NCBI GenBank assembly: GCA_013397695.1
Contig: VYZI01000126.1
Location: 1,419,294 to 1,483,293 of the forward strand
Reading direction: 5' to 3'
Length of the DNA: 64,000 nt
From: Centropus unirufus
Lineage: Eukaryota; Chordata; Aves; Cuculiformes; Centropidae
Positions 12,715-26,480 of the stretch are shown here, one piece after another (positions within the stretch are counted from its first letter, which is position 1; the number at the start of each line of letters is the position of its first letter). The notes beneath the pieces are model-generated. The model was given only the letters and a program-made list of their open reading frames with translations. It did no database searches and had not been told where the DNA came from. Made by a program: the position numbers and the translations under genes.

Positions 12715-15162
12715 TGGAGGCTGGCAGCTGTGACTCACAGCCAGTGTATCCTGGCATTTACCTTGATGAGGAGATCTTTGTGACTCATTTGAGAACAGCC
12801 TGGCTTGCCTGATGTGCAACTGAGAGTGAGCCTTTTCCTCTTCAAAACAGATTCCGATACAAATTGTTCCTGTGCAAAGTCACTCAGCACTTGGGTGACT
12901 CAAACAATGAAAACAGCAATGGGGGACTGAGCCCACTCAACAGTAAGTGTCATAAAGACTGAACTCCTCTCTGTCGATGTTCTTCCTTGTGCTATTGTGA
13001 GAAAACGGCTCCTTTGGTAAAACTCAGGGAGACATCAAAACTATTACTTCTCAAAAATACACGAGAGGCAGCTCCTCAGCAGTGGATTAATCTAGACCAC
13101 AACACTTGTCACTTCTCCAGGGTATTGACACATCACAGTGAGCAAAATGAGAATAAAATCCTTTCCCGAGATATGCCAGCAACAGTCCTTAAGTCCCTAA
13201 GCACCTCTTAGATGGTAGGTCAGCCTTGTGTAATGGTTCATATAAGAGGTGAAATACCGTTCTTCTTCATATTGTTGGGCCATTTTTTGTCATTACGGCA
13301 CAACTGCATCTGTTATGGAGAAGCAGCATTGGTGCCAGGCAGTTGTTCAGGCTGAGTGGTCATAACAACTGTCTAATGCTGTTATTCCTTCCTTCAGATC
13401 CTGCAGTTCCTTATCTTCCTGCTCCTGCCAGAAAAGTAAAAGTATTTGATCTGGCCTCAAGCTTCTGCACATTACAGCCTTCCAGGCTTCTGTCTCTTTG
13501 CTGATGAATCATATCACAAATATCTTCAGTTTTAATGCTTTGGTGGTAGCAACCTTGGCATGTTGTTATAGCAACAGTGCATGCTCTATATGTCGACTAT
13601 CCCACATTGTATCACTGAAATAACATATTTTGTTTCCTATCAGGTATGGAGTATCTGTGCTATTTTAAGGATACATTGAAGAACTTCTCTCCTTAGATAA
13701 CAGCCCCGTTTCACTGTGTTGGCTTTGTGCTTCCTGGGTTTCTAACCATCCCTAACACTTGTTCCAGAAACAATCCCAGCACTGATGCATCGCTTTTGTA
13801 ATGGGGTGAGCAGAACTATGTGTACTTCTCTGGCAAAGAGAGAACAATTGATTTATAAAGTGGCAGCAAAGGAGCTCCTCTCTCCTGAAATACATGTGCA
13901 TAGCAAAAGAAATTAATGTTCAGAATTAAAGCTGGGCAAGACCAAAGGAGAGGTCACCTTGTTTTGCGGGGAAGATGGGTGGCATAGTTAAAAGTTCTTG
14001 TACTGTGAAGTACTGGGATGGAGAAGTAGGGATGTCAGGACCTCTGGTACTCTGAGGAGGGAAAACAAGGATTTAACACCGGTTCTTCCTGGCTCTTTCC
14101 TGTCCAGTGATCCGGGGATTTCTTTCTGCTTAGGGCCTGTGTTTTTCCTGCAGCTGAGTCAGTGTCCTGGCTGTCAGTCTCGGCTCTGCTAAGCCCAACA
14201 CAGCCCTCTGCTGCGTGCGGGTGGGAAGTCTCAGAACCTGGCCTTGACCCATGTACACCAGCCTGTTTTTCAGACACAGCTTACACTGGTGTTGCCCACC
14301 TACTCTTCGTTTTTACCTCATAGTGATGTAGCGATTATGTTATTAGTTTTAACTCTCCAGAATGCTTTACTTGCCTTGAAAATAAAAACAACTCCTCAAT
14401 CCTCTCCAAAATTTCACGGATAAGCACTCTTTTTCACCTCACTGATCAACTCTGCAAAGCAGAGCGTCAGCCCATGCTTCTGTGAGCAGATGTAGAGAAC
14501 ATCTCTTACGTGGAGGCTGGTTTTTACAGGCTGTATCAAGTTAGCTCAGGGAAAGGAATAGGAGGCTGCAAATGGTGTTTTTCCCTTTCTAGATAAAACT
14601 GCTTCAAAAGGAGCAGTTTCTGGGAGATGACACCTAGTGGACATATGAGCTTCTCAACAGTTTTACCATTGATTATAGACCGCTAATGGATATCTGGATT
14701 TATGATGGCTTCATTTGTGTCTGCTTTTACATGTTCACTAGCAAGGGTCATTCCCCATATTGCCTTTCTCGGCGTTTTCTGCAATGGTCCATTCCCTGTT
14801 GTTTTTTATAGTGCTGTATGAGGACACCTTTTTTTTTTTTGTCCGGTGGAAAAAAATAGAAAAGGACAAAGTATGGAAAAATTGTTGCAGATAGGTAGGC
14901 ATTTTATCCTTTGAAAAGTGCATGGATTAATGCCTCCTGCCCATGTTCTGCTTTTGCATGCTTGTAACACAGAGATTAGAAATTGGCAGAAAAGTAGAGC
15001 GTGAACCAGAAGATCTGTAGAGTCCCTTTCAACTTCAGCATCTATTTGTTTAAGAGCCATCATGCTAAAATCGATTTAAGGCAATAGAGGGGAAAAAAAC
15101 TCACATAGGCACTCAAGGCTGGGGTGCTGGGGGAAGGACAAAAATAATAAAGGAGTGAAAGT

Positions 15163-15190
15163 TCTCTCTTTTTTTTTTTGTTTGTTTGTT
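15163..15190. repeat. Poly-T / (GTTT)n simple repeat
   Basis: CTCTCT leads into about ten T and then three GTTT units. Confidence 0.85.
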
Positions 15191-17065
15191 GCTTCCACTG
15201 ATGTTATCAAACGAACCCATGTATACTCCTTGCAGATATGAGTACAGAATGCAAAACACTGTTGTTAGAGAGAAATGAAGGACTTGTCTCCAGCAAGGCA
15301 CATATATAATAGTGCTTTCCTCTTTCCTGAACAACACACGGCTGTGATTTCTTCCTAGTGCCTGTTTGAGGCATATTGAACTCTTCCGTAATTCCCTTCA
15401 ATCCTCACATCTTTGAAAGGCCATGTCAACAGCAGGCAGTTTGATGAAACTGGCAGTTTTTGCATGGGAGAAGCAGGAGTATTTCAGGCTGGGCTGAAGT
15501 GTTTGTAGGAGTCTGCTTACAAGCTTATGTGGAGTTTGCTTGTGCCACTTCAGTGCTAGTATTTTTACTGTCACAGACTGCAATTAAAAAAAAATAATTT
15601 TTTTTAAGAAAAAAGACTGACATAACACCTTCTCAGAATAAGGGAAATCAGAACCCCAAATTATTTACTACCTGGGTAGGAAGTATGAATATCTACTTAC
15701 TTGTACTTTCCACGTCATGGGCTTTGTTACCTAAAAATCTCTAATAGCATACAGTGTTTTCTCTCTGAATTATTCATGGCAGCGTGGTCTGAGCAGCAGA
15801 CTGCATGGGGTCCATGTCTATACTCTTTCTCAAGCACTTTCCAGAAGGCCCCAATCCTCTTCTGGCTCACATCCAGGCTGGAGCTTGATTTAACTTCTAG
15901 TGTTGGTGGACAGGAGGTAGGTGATTCCAGATCATCTGTAAGCCTGCTGTTGCTGCTTCTGATGGTGGGCTGAGTGCTGGAGTATCTCAGCAGGTGCTGC
16001 GCAGGCTGTGGCTGAGGGAGGGAAAAGATGAGGTGTTTAGGTGGTGCTTGTAGCCATCGGTGTACATGAGTCACAAAGATGTCTTTGTGCCTGAGGATGG
16101 AATTGTGGTTACAGGACCGATGCAAGGAGAGCCTGGAGCCACCTCTGCAGTGAGAAGAACCCAACAGAGGTAAGCTCCTGAGTACTCCAGCAGTGTAGCA
16201 GAGCTCTAGGACTAGAAAGACCTGGGTAGCTGCAGGGCTGCAATGATAGTTAAAGGTATGACATCGATTTAAGGTTCCCTGGGGTCAGTTGCTTAGCACT
16301 AACACATAACTGATGGCACCACGGAATTTACCTTGCAGGCAGATGCTGGCAGCCTGACCTCTACTCGTGCCTCATGTTGCCTATAAGCTCTGGAGGGGCT
16401 CCATATGGTCTTCAGGCGGCCTGCTCATTGATCGGGGGCAAAGAAGACTTACAGTCTAGATCCCCTTAGAACGATTCATAAACAGACATTGCTGACCCTT
16501 GAGCTTGTGAGTTAATCTTAACTCCAGCCAAAGATGGGCTTAGATTAGAATTTGATCTCTCCAAATCGGGCACCTGTTTGAATCTGGGCCTGGGCCCTAC
16601 TGATGTGATCTCATTTTCAATCCTATGACTTGGTGGGCTGGAAATCCTAATTCTGTATCTCTCAAAACATTAATTTTCTTTTGTGTGACAGTCAGACTGT
16701 CACCAGATGCATTTCTTTAACAGCCATTCAAGGTGGCCATTAATAGATGCTTTGAGCGAGATGCAAGAAGCTCTGCAATGGAATGACCGGCTTAAGCTCT
16801 TTTTGATCTTGGTTTTAAATTTTTGGATGTGGAGACCACACAGCTTCCCTGCATATTTTTTACTATAGAGCCCTTGCTGCTCAGCATTTTCTTAATTTGC
16901 TTCAGTGGGAGCTTGAAGGGATTGTGGCTCTGCTCACTGAGCAGTCTATCTCCAGGGCGTGCTGTAAGGACCGAGTCATTTACTGGTATTGCCTGTGTCT
17001 TAAATCTTGTCCTGTGTGCGCCTGAGGGTGCCTTGTTCAGTGGGAGGGGACGATGTAGGAGTAAG

Positions 17066-17563
17066 CATTGCTCCACCTGCCCCTTCACCTGGGAATGGGC
17101 CTGGAAAAGTGACTACATATTCCTGAAGAATTGCTGCTGGAGAATTACTGGACCATGTGTCCCTGAGGAACTGCCTTGCCCCGTTGTAGTGGTGACCTCC
17201 TTTTTTCTTTTCCTCACCTGTTTCTTACTTTTCTCTCTCTCTCTTTCTTACCAACCTTACCGTATGTTCTTTTTTCCTTCCTGGCATCGTGGTGTGTGTA
17301 AGATCAACTCCGAGTTGTGTTTTGCCACCTTGGCTGTGTTCAGAGTATCAGATTTTAATCTGACCAAGTTGAGATCCATTTTTGCAGCTCTGGGAAGCTG
17401 CTACTTGGTGTGCACCAGAATATCCGGTTTGATATTTTGGCTGCAAAATAAACACTGCATTTGCTTTTACCCTGAGAGATTTATCAGACTCTGGGTCTCT
17501 TTGATTGTACAGGTTGAAGGGGGGCCTGACCAAACATGGTGTCTTGGGAGTGGACCCTGACAC
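17066..17563 (+). mobile_element. Solo-LTR-like dispersed repeat, copy 2
   Basis: This is the second member of the family seen at 5.2 kb, in the same orientation. It carries AATAAA at 17447-17452 and ends near CCTGACACA. The alignment before GTGGTGACC is gap-free over about 47 bases, at roughly 70 percent identity by eye. A long open frame of 245 codons (16823-17560) runs through it, but its product is hydrophobic translation of pyrimidine-rich repeat and is probably meaningless. Confidence 0.5.
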
Positions 17564-20500
17564 ATGCTTTGCTTGCTTTGTGCCTAAATTATTTCTGCAG
17601 CCCGTTGTTAATATCTAGTATCAATTTGCCTCAGAAAAAAATGTCTGAAAGGCCAGATAGAGAGATTGAATCCCAGTCACTGTTGCTTTTATAGTGCACC
17701 TCTGTTCTGCTCCTCACCTCCAGCATCTTTGCTAGTTTGTTATGTGGAGTAAGTCTTTCTGTGTATAACCCCTGGGGCTGTTCAAATAATTGGACAGAGT
17801 TGTTTTCTGCATAACAAGAAAAGACAGTCACGATCTACTAGTTGCTCTACCACAAATTAATTATAGTAATGATAGGAAATGTCCTGATTCTCTAGAATTA
17901 AACAAAAACTGGGAGCAGTTTTAGAATACATTGGGCTGCAGCCAAGAGCTGTAACTGTTGCTGCTTTCCCCCCAAAAAGTGCAGTTCAGCCTCATGCACA
18001 CTGGAAAAGTACGATGTCTTACAAAGAGTAGGCTAACAGCTGAACAATTTCTGGGAAGTTAGCAAGTAAAAACCACAAAACACTGATATTTACCCTCTGA
18101 ATAACATTATCCTAAGATCTGGGTGACTTATGTTGGTGCTATATTATTTTATTTAGCAGAGACCCACTTTTAATGCATTGGTTAGAAAGTATCTCGTCAG
18201 AAATTCTACTGACTGTTAATAAACACATGAAAAAAATAGGTTTCAACAAAAAACAGATTAAGCCCAACTTAATGGAAAATGCTATTAACTTCTGTCAACA
18301 ACTTGCTGGCTGTTCATGCAAGATAATAGATACCCTCCCTGGATTGTTTTTTAACTTGCTTTGGATGTATATTTTGTGAAAGAAGATGGAATTTCAGTTT
18401 GTGGCTGTAGGACATCTTGGTCTTTTTTCAGCTCTTATTTGCGTCAGTTATAATAATTTCTGTTGCCTTTACCAGGAGAAGGATAAGACCTCTGGATAAA
18501 ACCAGACTCATGCTCCTGAATACCCGCTCACAGCTTGAGGGGAATGTAGCAGTGGTTTTGACAAGAAAAACCATTATTCATCATGCCTCATTTAGCAGGC
18601 ATCAAATTTTACATTTTCCTTCTGCCAGCCATTCACTCTCCCGCCCCTTCTCATCAGTCAAATACAATTAATATTACCTTAACTGACTGTTCACTTTGAT
18701 TATCCAGTCTAGTACTATTACTAGTTTCCTTTCTTGGCATTAGCAAGCCATGAGTAATGATTTATAACCTTGTTAAAATGGTGTTGCTGGCATGTCCGTA
18801 CACCTGAGTTTCTCATCTCTTTACTCCAAATATCTTCCAGACTAATTAAACGTTACCAGGTTGTTTCCTTATGCTCTGACTCCCTACCAGCCCCAGTATT
18901 TCTGTTCATCTTTCATGGTGAATTTCTCTGTTCCATCAGCTCTTCTGCACAACCTCTTACTGACTGCTCTTCAGAGAAAATCCTGTTTTTCCCAATTTCC
19001 TTATCCTTGCTGTTGATGCACCTTCCTTGGAAGCTTCTGAAGTAGTCTGTGACCTCAAAAGCAGCATCTTCTTTGACAATTAGTCAACATCTTGTGCTAT
19101 CTCAGCTCAACAGAGTCCTTCAGCTGGTGTTCCCCACTGCTCAGCAGGACCAAGGAAGGAGAGTTGCCAGTCTGGAGTAGATGATTTCTGAGATTAAATT
19201 ATCCAGTTTGCTGGACCACCCACTAGTACCTGTGGCTGGGCTTCTTCAAATGCACATCTTTGCTACATGTACCCTGAATGCTGCAAATGCTTCTGAGGTA
19301 TTTGAGTAGCCATTCAACACAAAACAGCTCTGAGAGAGCATTGCTGGAATCAAAGAACTCGGATGTGGGAAAGGCCTGAAGGAGTCCAGGGGGGTTTATG
19401 ACCCTCATCCTGCAGCTGGGGAAGCGTTGGTCACAGCGGCACGCTGCCTTGCTCTCTGTCCTGTTGAGTTTTCAGGATCCTGGACACCCTCCTTTCTGTG
19501 AGTTACCTGGGTTTTAGAAGCAACGGTTCTTGGTATAAAATGTAAACAGTCAAAATATGTGTCCAAACCTTTTACTGCACATCTATAAAGAGCATTGCAC
19601 TATCTTTCTTTGAATTAGGATGTTAGTGCATAAGCCTCTTGTGAGTGATTAGTCATCCTGCCCTCCTGGAAGGAGTATGAATAGTTGTCATGGAAGACTG
19701 TCAGGCACCTGGGGACATCGAACTATGTATTTCTTTAGCTGATACCCTCTTTTAAGAGTCCACTTTGTCTTCTTCTAGCTTACTTGCTGTGGGCTTGCAG
19801 GGTTTCATTTTCCACTGTAGAGCTAATGGGAGCCAAGCAGGTCAGAATCCTTAGTGGGCAGTGTCCGCTTCTTATTACTGTTAAATTCCATTAATTTGTT
19901 CTGTCAGGAGTCTTCTTGTAACCAGATACTTATGGGTGTAGAAGGCAAATTCAATTTCTGCATGAAAGTGGTATGTTTCATAACTGAATATGCTGGTGTC
20001 ATCATAAAATATAGGAATAGCAATGTCTTGCCCTCAGGGAAAGGCAAGATGTTCTAGCTCCTGTATCTGGTTTGAATTCAGCTTAAGCTGTGTCTACAAT
20101 TCACGTCAAGAATAGTTTGCGCCATATAACTATTCAGTCTTTCTCTAATCAAAGTTTCTCAGACTTTCCTAGAACTTAAACTGTATAAAAAGACAAATTA
20201 TTTTGTGGGGATCTTGTATCTGCATTTCCTCAGCTTATCTCTCCTTTTGGTGGCTACCAGAATTCTTCTTAAAGTAGGCTGTTACTTATGTGGTGAAGAG
20301 ACATGGCCTGATCGACAGGCCTAGAGCAATATAGGTGACCAATGGATGATTTGTATTTAATTGCCACGTGTACTGTTCAGTCTGTAACTGCTCACGTAAC
20401 TATCATCAGTAGAATTGTGCCGTGCTATTCTTAATACAGAGAGTATGAGAAAATGTATCACAGTCAACGCTATCAGTAGAATAGGGCTGTGCCACCTTCA

Positions 20501-23500
20501 TTGTAGCTTCTCTATCACACATAGGATGAGGAAAAGACTATCAACACCCTGGCTGAGCAATCGGCATGAGCACTGTGTGAAGAGAAGAGCTATGTAGAAA
20601 TGCAGCACCTCAACAGCCCTTCTAGTTTAAAGATAAGAGATATCCAGCTGCTTCCTTAGCTCCTCTCTTGGAGCCTTGGACAGGTTCCAGGAGAGAGGGG
20701 AGTAATGAGCAACTGGAATGAGAAGCCCTGCTTCTCTAGAATGATGTAAGTTGTTTATTTAATGATATAAAAGCTGGATCCTTTGCAGTGATCTTTGGAG
20801 ACCCCGTCTATGAGCAGACACACTGTGTAGGACTCCTCAGTTGCTGGGACAGGCTCTCCAAATCTTCACTGGAAAAAAAGGGACTCCTGTGGTGACTGCG
20901 AGTCTGGATGATGACGGTAGGACAACTGGTGATGTATCTTTCTGAATTACTAACTCTCTTACAGTAATGATTAGATGCATTGTCTTAAAAGCTGCTACTG
21001 TTAACTTGTTTTTGATCACTACTAATCATTTGTTACTTTTCTTGTTTTAATAAGTTAAGTAAAACTTGATTCCACAGAGTACTTGAGAGTCTGGGCTTTC
21101 ATGCTGATTGCACTTTCTGCTTAGCACTCTGGTAAAACTTGGGAGAGTGATATTTAGAAAGGCTTTAATGATCTTTTATTTGCCTTTAAACACAACAATT
21201 AATTCTAACAAATCTTTACAATCAAGGATCTAAGAAGTCATTAGAAGTGGAATTCTTTCCTCTCTTTCACGTTGAGGCTTTAAGGATGTAGCTGGAGTTC
21301 TTTCCTTCTCGAGGCCCAAGGAATATTTGAGTATTCCTTGAAAAACAGAACAGTTTCAATCTGGTGATATTGACAGCATCCCAACCCTAAATGCTTGTAC
21401 ACCTGTAATGTGAGACCTGAGTTTGAACTCTTGAAGGACATGGAGGAAGCTATACCAAACTCTCTCATGTTGTAGGTGAGGGTGGTGGCCACAGGGGTCC
21501 ATCAAAAGGGCTTGGTTAGACACTTAACTCAGGAAAGAGCTGAAGGTTGTACATCCAGCCCAGAGACGGGTGCTCCTTACAGCATGTGTCTTGTTTAACG
21601 CGTGTATTTCTCTTTCGCCTTTCTCATCAGTCACTTCAAGGCACCTACTTGCAGGTAGGTTCCTATATGTTCCCTGAGCAAGGCAGAAGCTGTGGGGCTG
21701 TGGAACAGCACTGCTCTGCTTGAGCAGCGCTTGGGTTCAGATCTCCCTTGTTTGGACCCAATCTGACATTTAGTGCCAGTTCTACTTGAGCCAACGTAAA
21801 ACACGGGGCAGATCTCTGACAGCCCGAAAGGAGCATAGGCTCTTGGGTAATGCGCAGCCTCACACCTCTGTCAAGTTTGTTGTCAGACACCTAAAATAAG
21901 AGCAGAATTATCAGGGAGATAAGAAGGTCTGCTGGGTCCCTTTAACTCTTCCTGAGCGACGTGGCTATGTGTTAGCGCTGGGCCATCATCCACGCTGCAA
22001 TTGTTTCTGCCCAGGCCAAGGAGGTTAGGCAATTGATAAAGGGCCCTCAGTTCTGCCAGCTGGCAAATTACCTGGGCATGCTGAGAAAATAAGTCCTGTA
22101 TTACCCAAATTCTTTGGTGAATCTAGCTCTGAGAACCTTATCATTTGATTATTTAAATTTTATGAGTTCCTATAGGCCAGAGGGAGGATCAGAATCTTAC
22201 TGTGCTAGATGCTACAGAGACTTGTAGAGTCTTGCCCTCCAGGTCTATCAGTCTACATACAAGAAGATTAAAGATTAGAGGAATAGAAATATCATGCCAG
22301 TACAGTAATCAGATGATAAGTGGCAAATTTCACATTAGTTCCACATCAGTTTTTTTTCCCTAGTTTTCTTGTTATATTCTTTTACAGTTACTGTCAAAGA
22401 TAAGAGGTTAAGAAAGAAGAACTGATGCTTTCCACTCCTGTTACTGTGTCTCACCTATGGCAAAATAACAACTGGCCCTTTGTTTGTCTCAGATTATTGT
22501 AGGGTTTTTTTCCTTAACATTTATTATTGTTAGGGATTTTAGCCTCATTAATGGTATTATTTACTATTATGGTGCTCAAGGTCTGACAGAGACAGGAGTG
22601 ATAATTGGAGAGGTGCTCTCTAAGCAGAGGAATAAATCCATTTCTAGCTGGTTCAGCAGCCCTTCTTCTGCTCCTTACAAGAAAATGAAGGCACTTTTTA
22701 GTGAAAAAAGAAAAGCAGCGATTAAAGAATAACATTCTTGAGCCCCAGACCTCTTAAGGGACAGCAGAATTTTGCTGTCAGAAGATGTCTCTTTATGTAA
22801 TTATTTCTACACGTAGACTATGCAATATGCTTCTCTAGAGATTTTTGCTTCATTTAGGTGAAGTACAGCAGTCAGCTGGCAATACTTAAGCCACGTATGA
22901 AAGGGAGTCAATTTTCTTCCTGTATTCTGCTCTCTAAGGTTGCCTCTAACTTCAATAGATTTCATTATAGCTACACCTGTGAATTTAGTGAAGTGCAGTA
23001 CGTATGATGGGAGGCTTTGGGTAACCTATATCAGCATCTGGCACTTATAATGAGATGTAGGAAGAGTGAAAGAAATCCCAGTGCCATTGGAATAAATGGC
23101 AACGCTCATAGCACTTCAGAGAGGACAGGATTTGGGGTCACATGTGTTGATAAGGGCATGTCCCTGATGTCTCTCAAACGGTTCCACCTACAGAAATTTT
23201 CACTTCTATCTTATGTGGAGAGGATCTTAAGCATAGTTTTGGTTTATTGTTTCTTAGGGATCTGCTCGGGAGTAAATCTAACAACGGATTTATATAACAA
23301 TGAAGTCCCAAATGCCAAGGATGATCCAAGCACCATCTTTGAAAACTTAAAGGATAAGAAAAGTTTTCCTTCAAAAACTGAGTGTCTAGGAGATTCGTTG
23401 ATAAAAGTCCATTTCCCGAGTCAAGTTTCCTACAGCCCCATCAGTGTCAGAACTGCAACTTTCGCCCTTCATTCTTTTTAAGATCTGTAAATAGTTCAAC

Positions 23501-25699
23501 ACTTTGTCCTGTCTCTCTCTTTGCAGCCCCATTCCCCTCTTCCTCAGCTGGATTGTTCCTTGGCCCAGCCGGCTGTCTTGCAGTCGTGTTCAAAATGATT
23601 TAAAGGCTCCTCAGCATGGTCTGGCTTTAGGTGACAGCTCTCTGGGTAATTTGGGGTCTGTTTCTGCTCTCTGCTTTTCCCAGCTGGCACTAGATGGTGC
23701 TGCGTCACTGAGGTTTGCTCTCTCTCCAAGGCACGGGATGGAGTAAGGCTTCTCTGCTCCCTTTGGAAACATAAGTACAGTAAAAAGACTTTTCCCTAAG
23801 CCTGAACTTCAGCTTTTGTCAGTGCAGGGCCATTTCCAAAGCTGAACATTGTCCTAGCCTAGTCTGCCTGTTTCCTTTATTCCTGTATTCCTCGGTCCAT
23901 GGGGATTGTGTGTCACCCATTGGGGAGCTCAGGTTACTGGTAGTTACAATATCCCATACACGTCTTTAATCTGTATCTTTCTCCCTCCTTCTTACATGAT
24001 CCCATTTCTTAGGTTAGTTCTTCATATGCCTAAGAATACAAAGAGAAAGCTCCAACAGATCTCTTTAAAACAATTTTCTGTGTATTTTCATCAATAAAAA
24101 TATAAATTTAAAAAATGGAGTGAATAGGTTGAAAAGAAAAAAAATATCACTATTTCCTACCACAAAAGACAGTACAGACAGACTTTTCAGTACAATGCAT
24201 ACATTGCTCTGAGGACCATGCAGACAGGCTTTTCAAGCATCTCCCATTTTGATTCTTTAGTAATTGAGCTATTGGGCTTTGTCTCCAAATGCTTCTGCAT
24301 TTCCTCTGCCTGGAGCCAGTTCTACTGATTGCAACACTGAGGGCAGAGGGCTTTGACTGGACCAAGTCTATTCCCTGCCCTTCCCCGTAGTGTTTTTGCT
24401 GGTTTGAGATGTCGCGCTTCACTGTTGTAGAGAGATGCTGTTGTAGGGAAGATGCCAATTTATCTTTAGCCCAGAGCAACCTGAGCACAGGGGCTTTCCT
24501 CACGCAGGTGGATGTGGCCCTGCGTCCCACTGATGAAGGAGGAGATGAAGGGTTTATCTGGTGCTGTCAGGAGTCTTCTACTGGGTGTGTGGCTCAACCT
24601 CTCCCCGGTGGTGGCTGGTGCCAAGTCTGGCTGTGGGGATAGGGACATGGGGCAGCCTGGGCAGCCCATCCTCCTCCAGGAGACACCTGGAAACAGACAG
24701 TGGGAGCCTGTGAGCACAGAGACAGGTGCAGATGAGAGCCCATCAGCTGGGTGGAAAGGGCTATCTGAGGTCTGCCAGGACCTCTTCGGTCTATATTTCA
24801 GTAACTTCCTGGAATTATGGAAGAAGTAAAGGATGATGCTGCCGGATGAAGCCAAGAAGGACTGTCCTCTGATCCCATTTAGTCTGGGGATGAATTTGAA
24901 CCTTGAGGAGGGGCTGAAAAATCTGATGTGCATAAGAATCTAAACCTGTGGGTGAATGGGCTTGATCTTCAGCTGTCCTCTAGGGTTTCTTCAAGGTTTT
25001 TGTGTGTGCAGTCCAAACCTGGCTGTATCTCTAGCAAACAAACACTCAAGATACGGATCCCAAATGCAGAGTTTGGAGGGCTTGGATCTCTCTTTATTGT
25101 GGATCCAGGGGAAAAGGGGAAGCGCAGCTGGAGATGTGAGAGGTCTCAGGACTGGGTTAATTCCTGCAAATTTATTTCCTTGGTCTTTCTCCAAATTCTT
25201 ACCTCCCTTTAGTGTGAATCTTTGCAAAAGACCGTGTAAGTGTCTGCTGCTGAAGTTACACCAAGGATCTAAGGCATCAAAGAGAGAGTATTTTCTCATT
25301 ACTGCTGACCGAGGTTCCACACAATGTTTGTTGAAATGGGTGGAAAAAAGGTATTGAAATGGTGTCAGCACAGAAGCTTGGTAAAATGTACTGCAATATG
25401 ACCATTATGTTAAGGAGGAAGAAAAAGACAGAAAATTTTCTATGACAGGGACTGTGCGTGAGCTTGAGGTGCCCTCAGAATTACCCAGGAAAAATTCAGC
25501 TGAACTGTGTATTTCAAAACCTGAGACAGGAGAAAGAGCAGCACATATTAGTCTCTCGTCTGTAGGAAAATAGTTAAAATGACAACAAAGACAAGAAAGC
25601 CTACATTTCAATTTCAATACATCTGTTTGAATTATGGCTATTTGGTACTTTTGAGAATAAATTGCATTTGAAATGGAATCTTGCTAATGACTTATCTTT
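17564..25699. other. No gene recognised
   Basis: Mostly unique sequence. Frames of 154 codons at 23017-23481 (plus) and 155 codons at 24466-24933 (minus) show no motif. The 24.5-24.9 kb part is somewhat more GC-rich than its flanks. Confidence 0.45.
22165..22265 (+). repeat. Possible ancient amniote interspersed repeat
   Basis: The order GTGCTAGATGCTACAGAGAC, CTTGCCCTCCAGGTCTATCAGTCTACATAC resembles an old repeat common in reptile genomes (tgctaggcgctgtacaaac, gtccctgcc, agcttacaatctaa). Only the order of short blocks supports this. Confidence 0.3.
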
Positions 25700-26480
25700 C
25701 AGGCAGGTATTGTGCACACCTTTTAAATGCATTTTACATGTTTGGAGGGGGGAAGAAAAAAGATGAATTATGAAGAAGTTAAGAGGAAAATAATTTCAGG
25801 AGGTAATGGATGAGCTCTGTCTGGAAGATTAATCAAGGCAGTTGCAAGAGAGTGCCAAAAGCATAACTGAAGTAGAACTAAATATCTGATTGTAATTAAA
25901 ACTTTAGCCTTCTAATGGCTCCATGAAAGATATTTTAATAAACGTGAAATGCACTTTCTAAATGGCACGCTAACTTTTAATGACTTGGGTGTTTTGTTTG
26001 ATTAGTAACCTGGACTGTTAAATTAAAGCCAACTGCAAATGCATGATAAAATATTGATGGTTTCAGGCAAATGAATTGGGGGAGTTATGCTTGACAGATT
26101 TTTGGTATCATTAAGGATTTTAACTGGTGGAAAATATATATTGCTGGTGCTTAAAGATAGTTAAAGAGGATCTCGTCATTTATATGCCCTAGTTTTAATT
26201 TTACAGTAATAATGGGAAAAAAATCTGAATTATTCACAGATGGTTGGTCAAGAGAGGTCACTTAATTTAAAAAGTGTTATTTTAATTACACCTGTTTCTC
26301 ATTTCTGGCATAGAAAATTAAATATTTGGTGGCATTTTGTTATTTCTTTTCTTACAATGCCTGGAGCTTTCTTGAGGCTTCTGTGTGTTTTGTATGTGTG
26401 TTAAAGAAGGAAGAGTGACATGGTAGAGAGAGTTTTATTGTTTTCAATATAAGCAGCTTTATTGGAAGTTAATTAAATTA
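25700..26480. promoter_or_regulatory. Candidate conserved noncoding block (homeodomain-site cluster)
   Basis: This is an AT-rich, repeat-free stretch with no long frame. It has TAATTA at 25893, 26283 and 26470, and TGCAAAT followed by GCATGATAAA at 26034. The texture is like vertebrate developmental enhancers. Without alignment this is only a candidate. Confidence 0.3.

Larger units (their letters stand above)
8504..17065. other. No gene recognised; simple repeats only
   Basis: Apart from the pyrimidine tract, T runs and the palindrome listed separately, this is unique AT-rich DNA. A 145-codon minus-strand frame at 15727-16164 has no recognisable domain. Confidence 0.5.

Noticed and set aside
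16823..17560. 245-codon open frame, the longest in the window
   Set aside because: It runs through a dispersed repeat with a CT-rich tract, which yields hydrophobic low-complexity protein. The related copy at 5.2 kb has no equivalent frame.
5212..17563. A full provirus between the two LTR-like repeats
   Set aside because: No gag, pol or env-like frame lies between them, and the two copies look too diverged to be a recent LTR pair.
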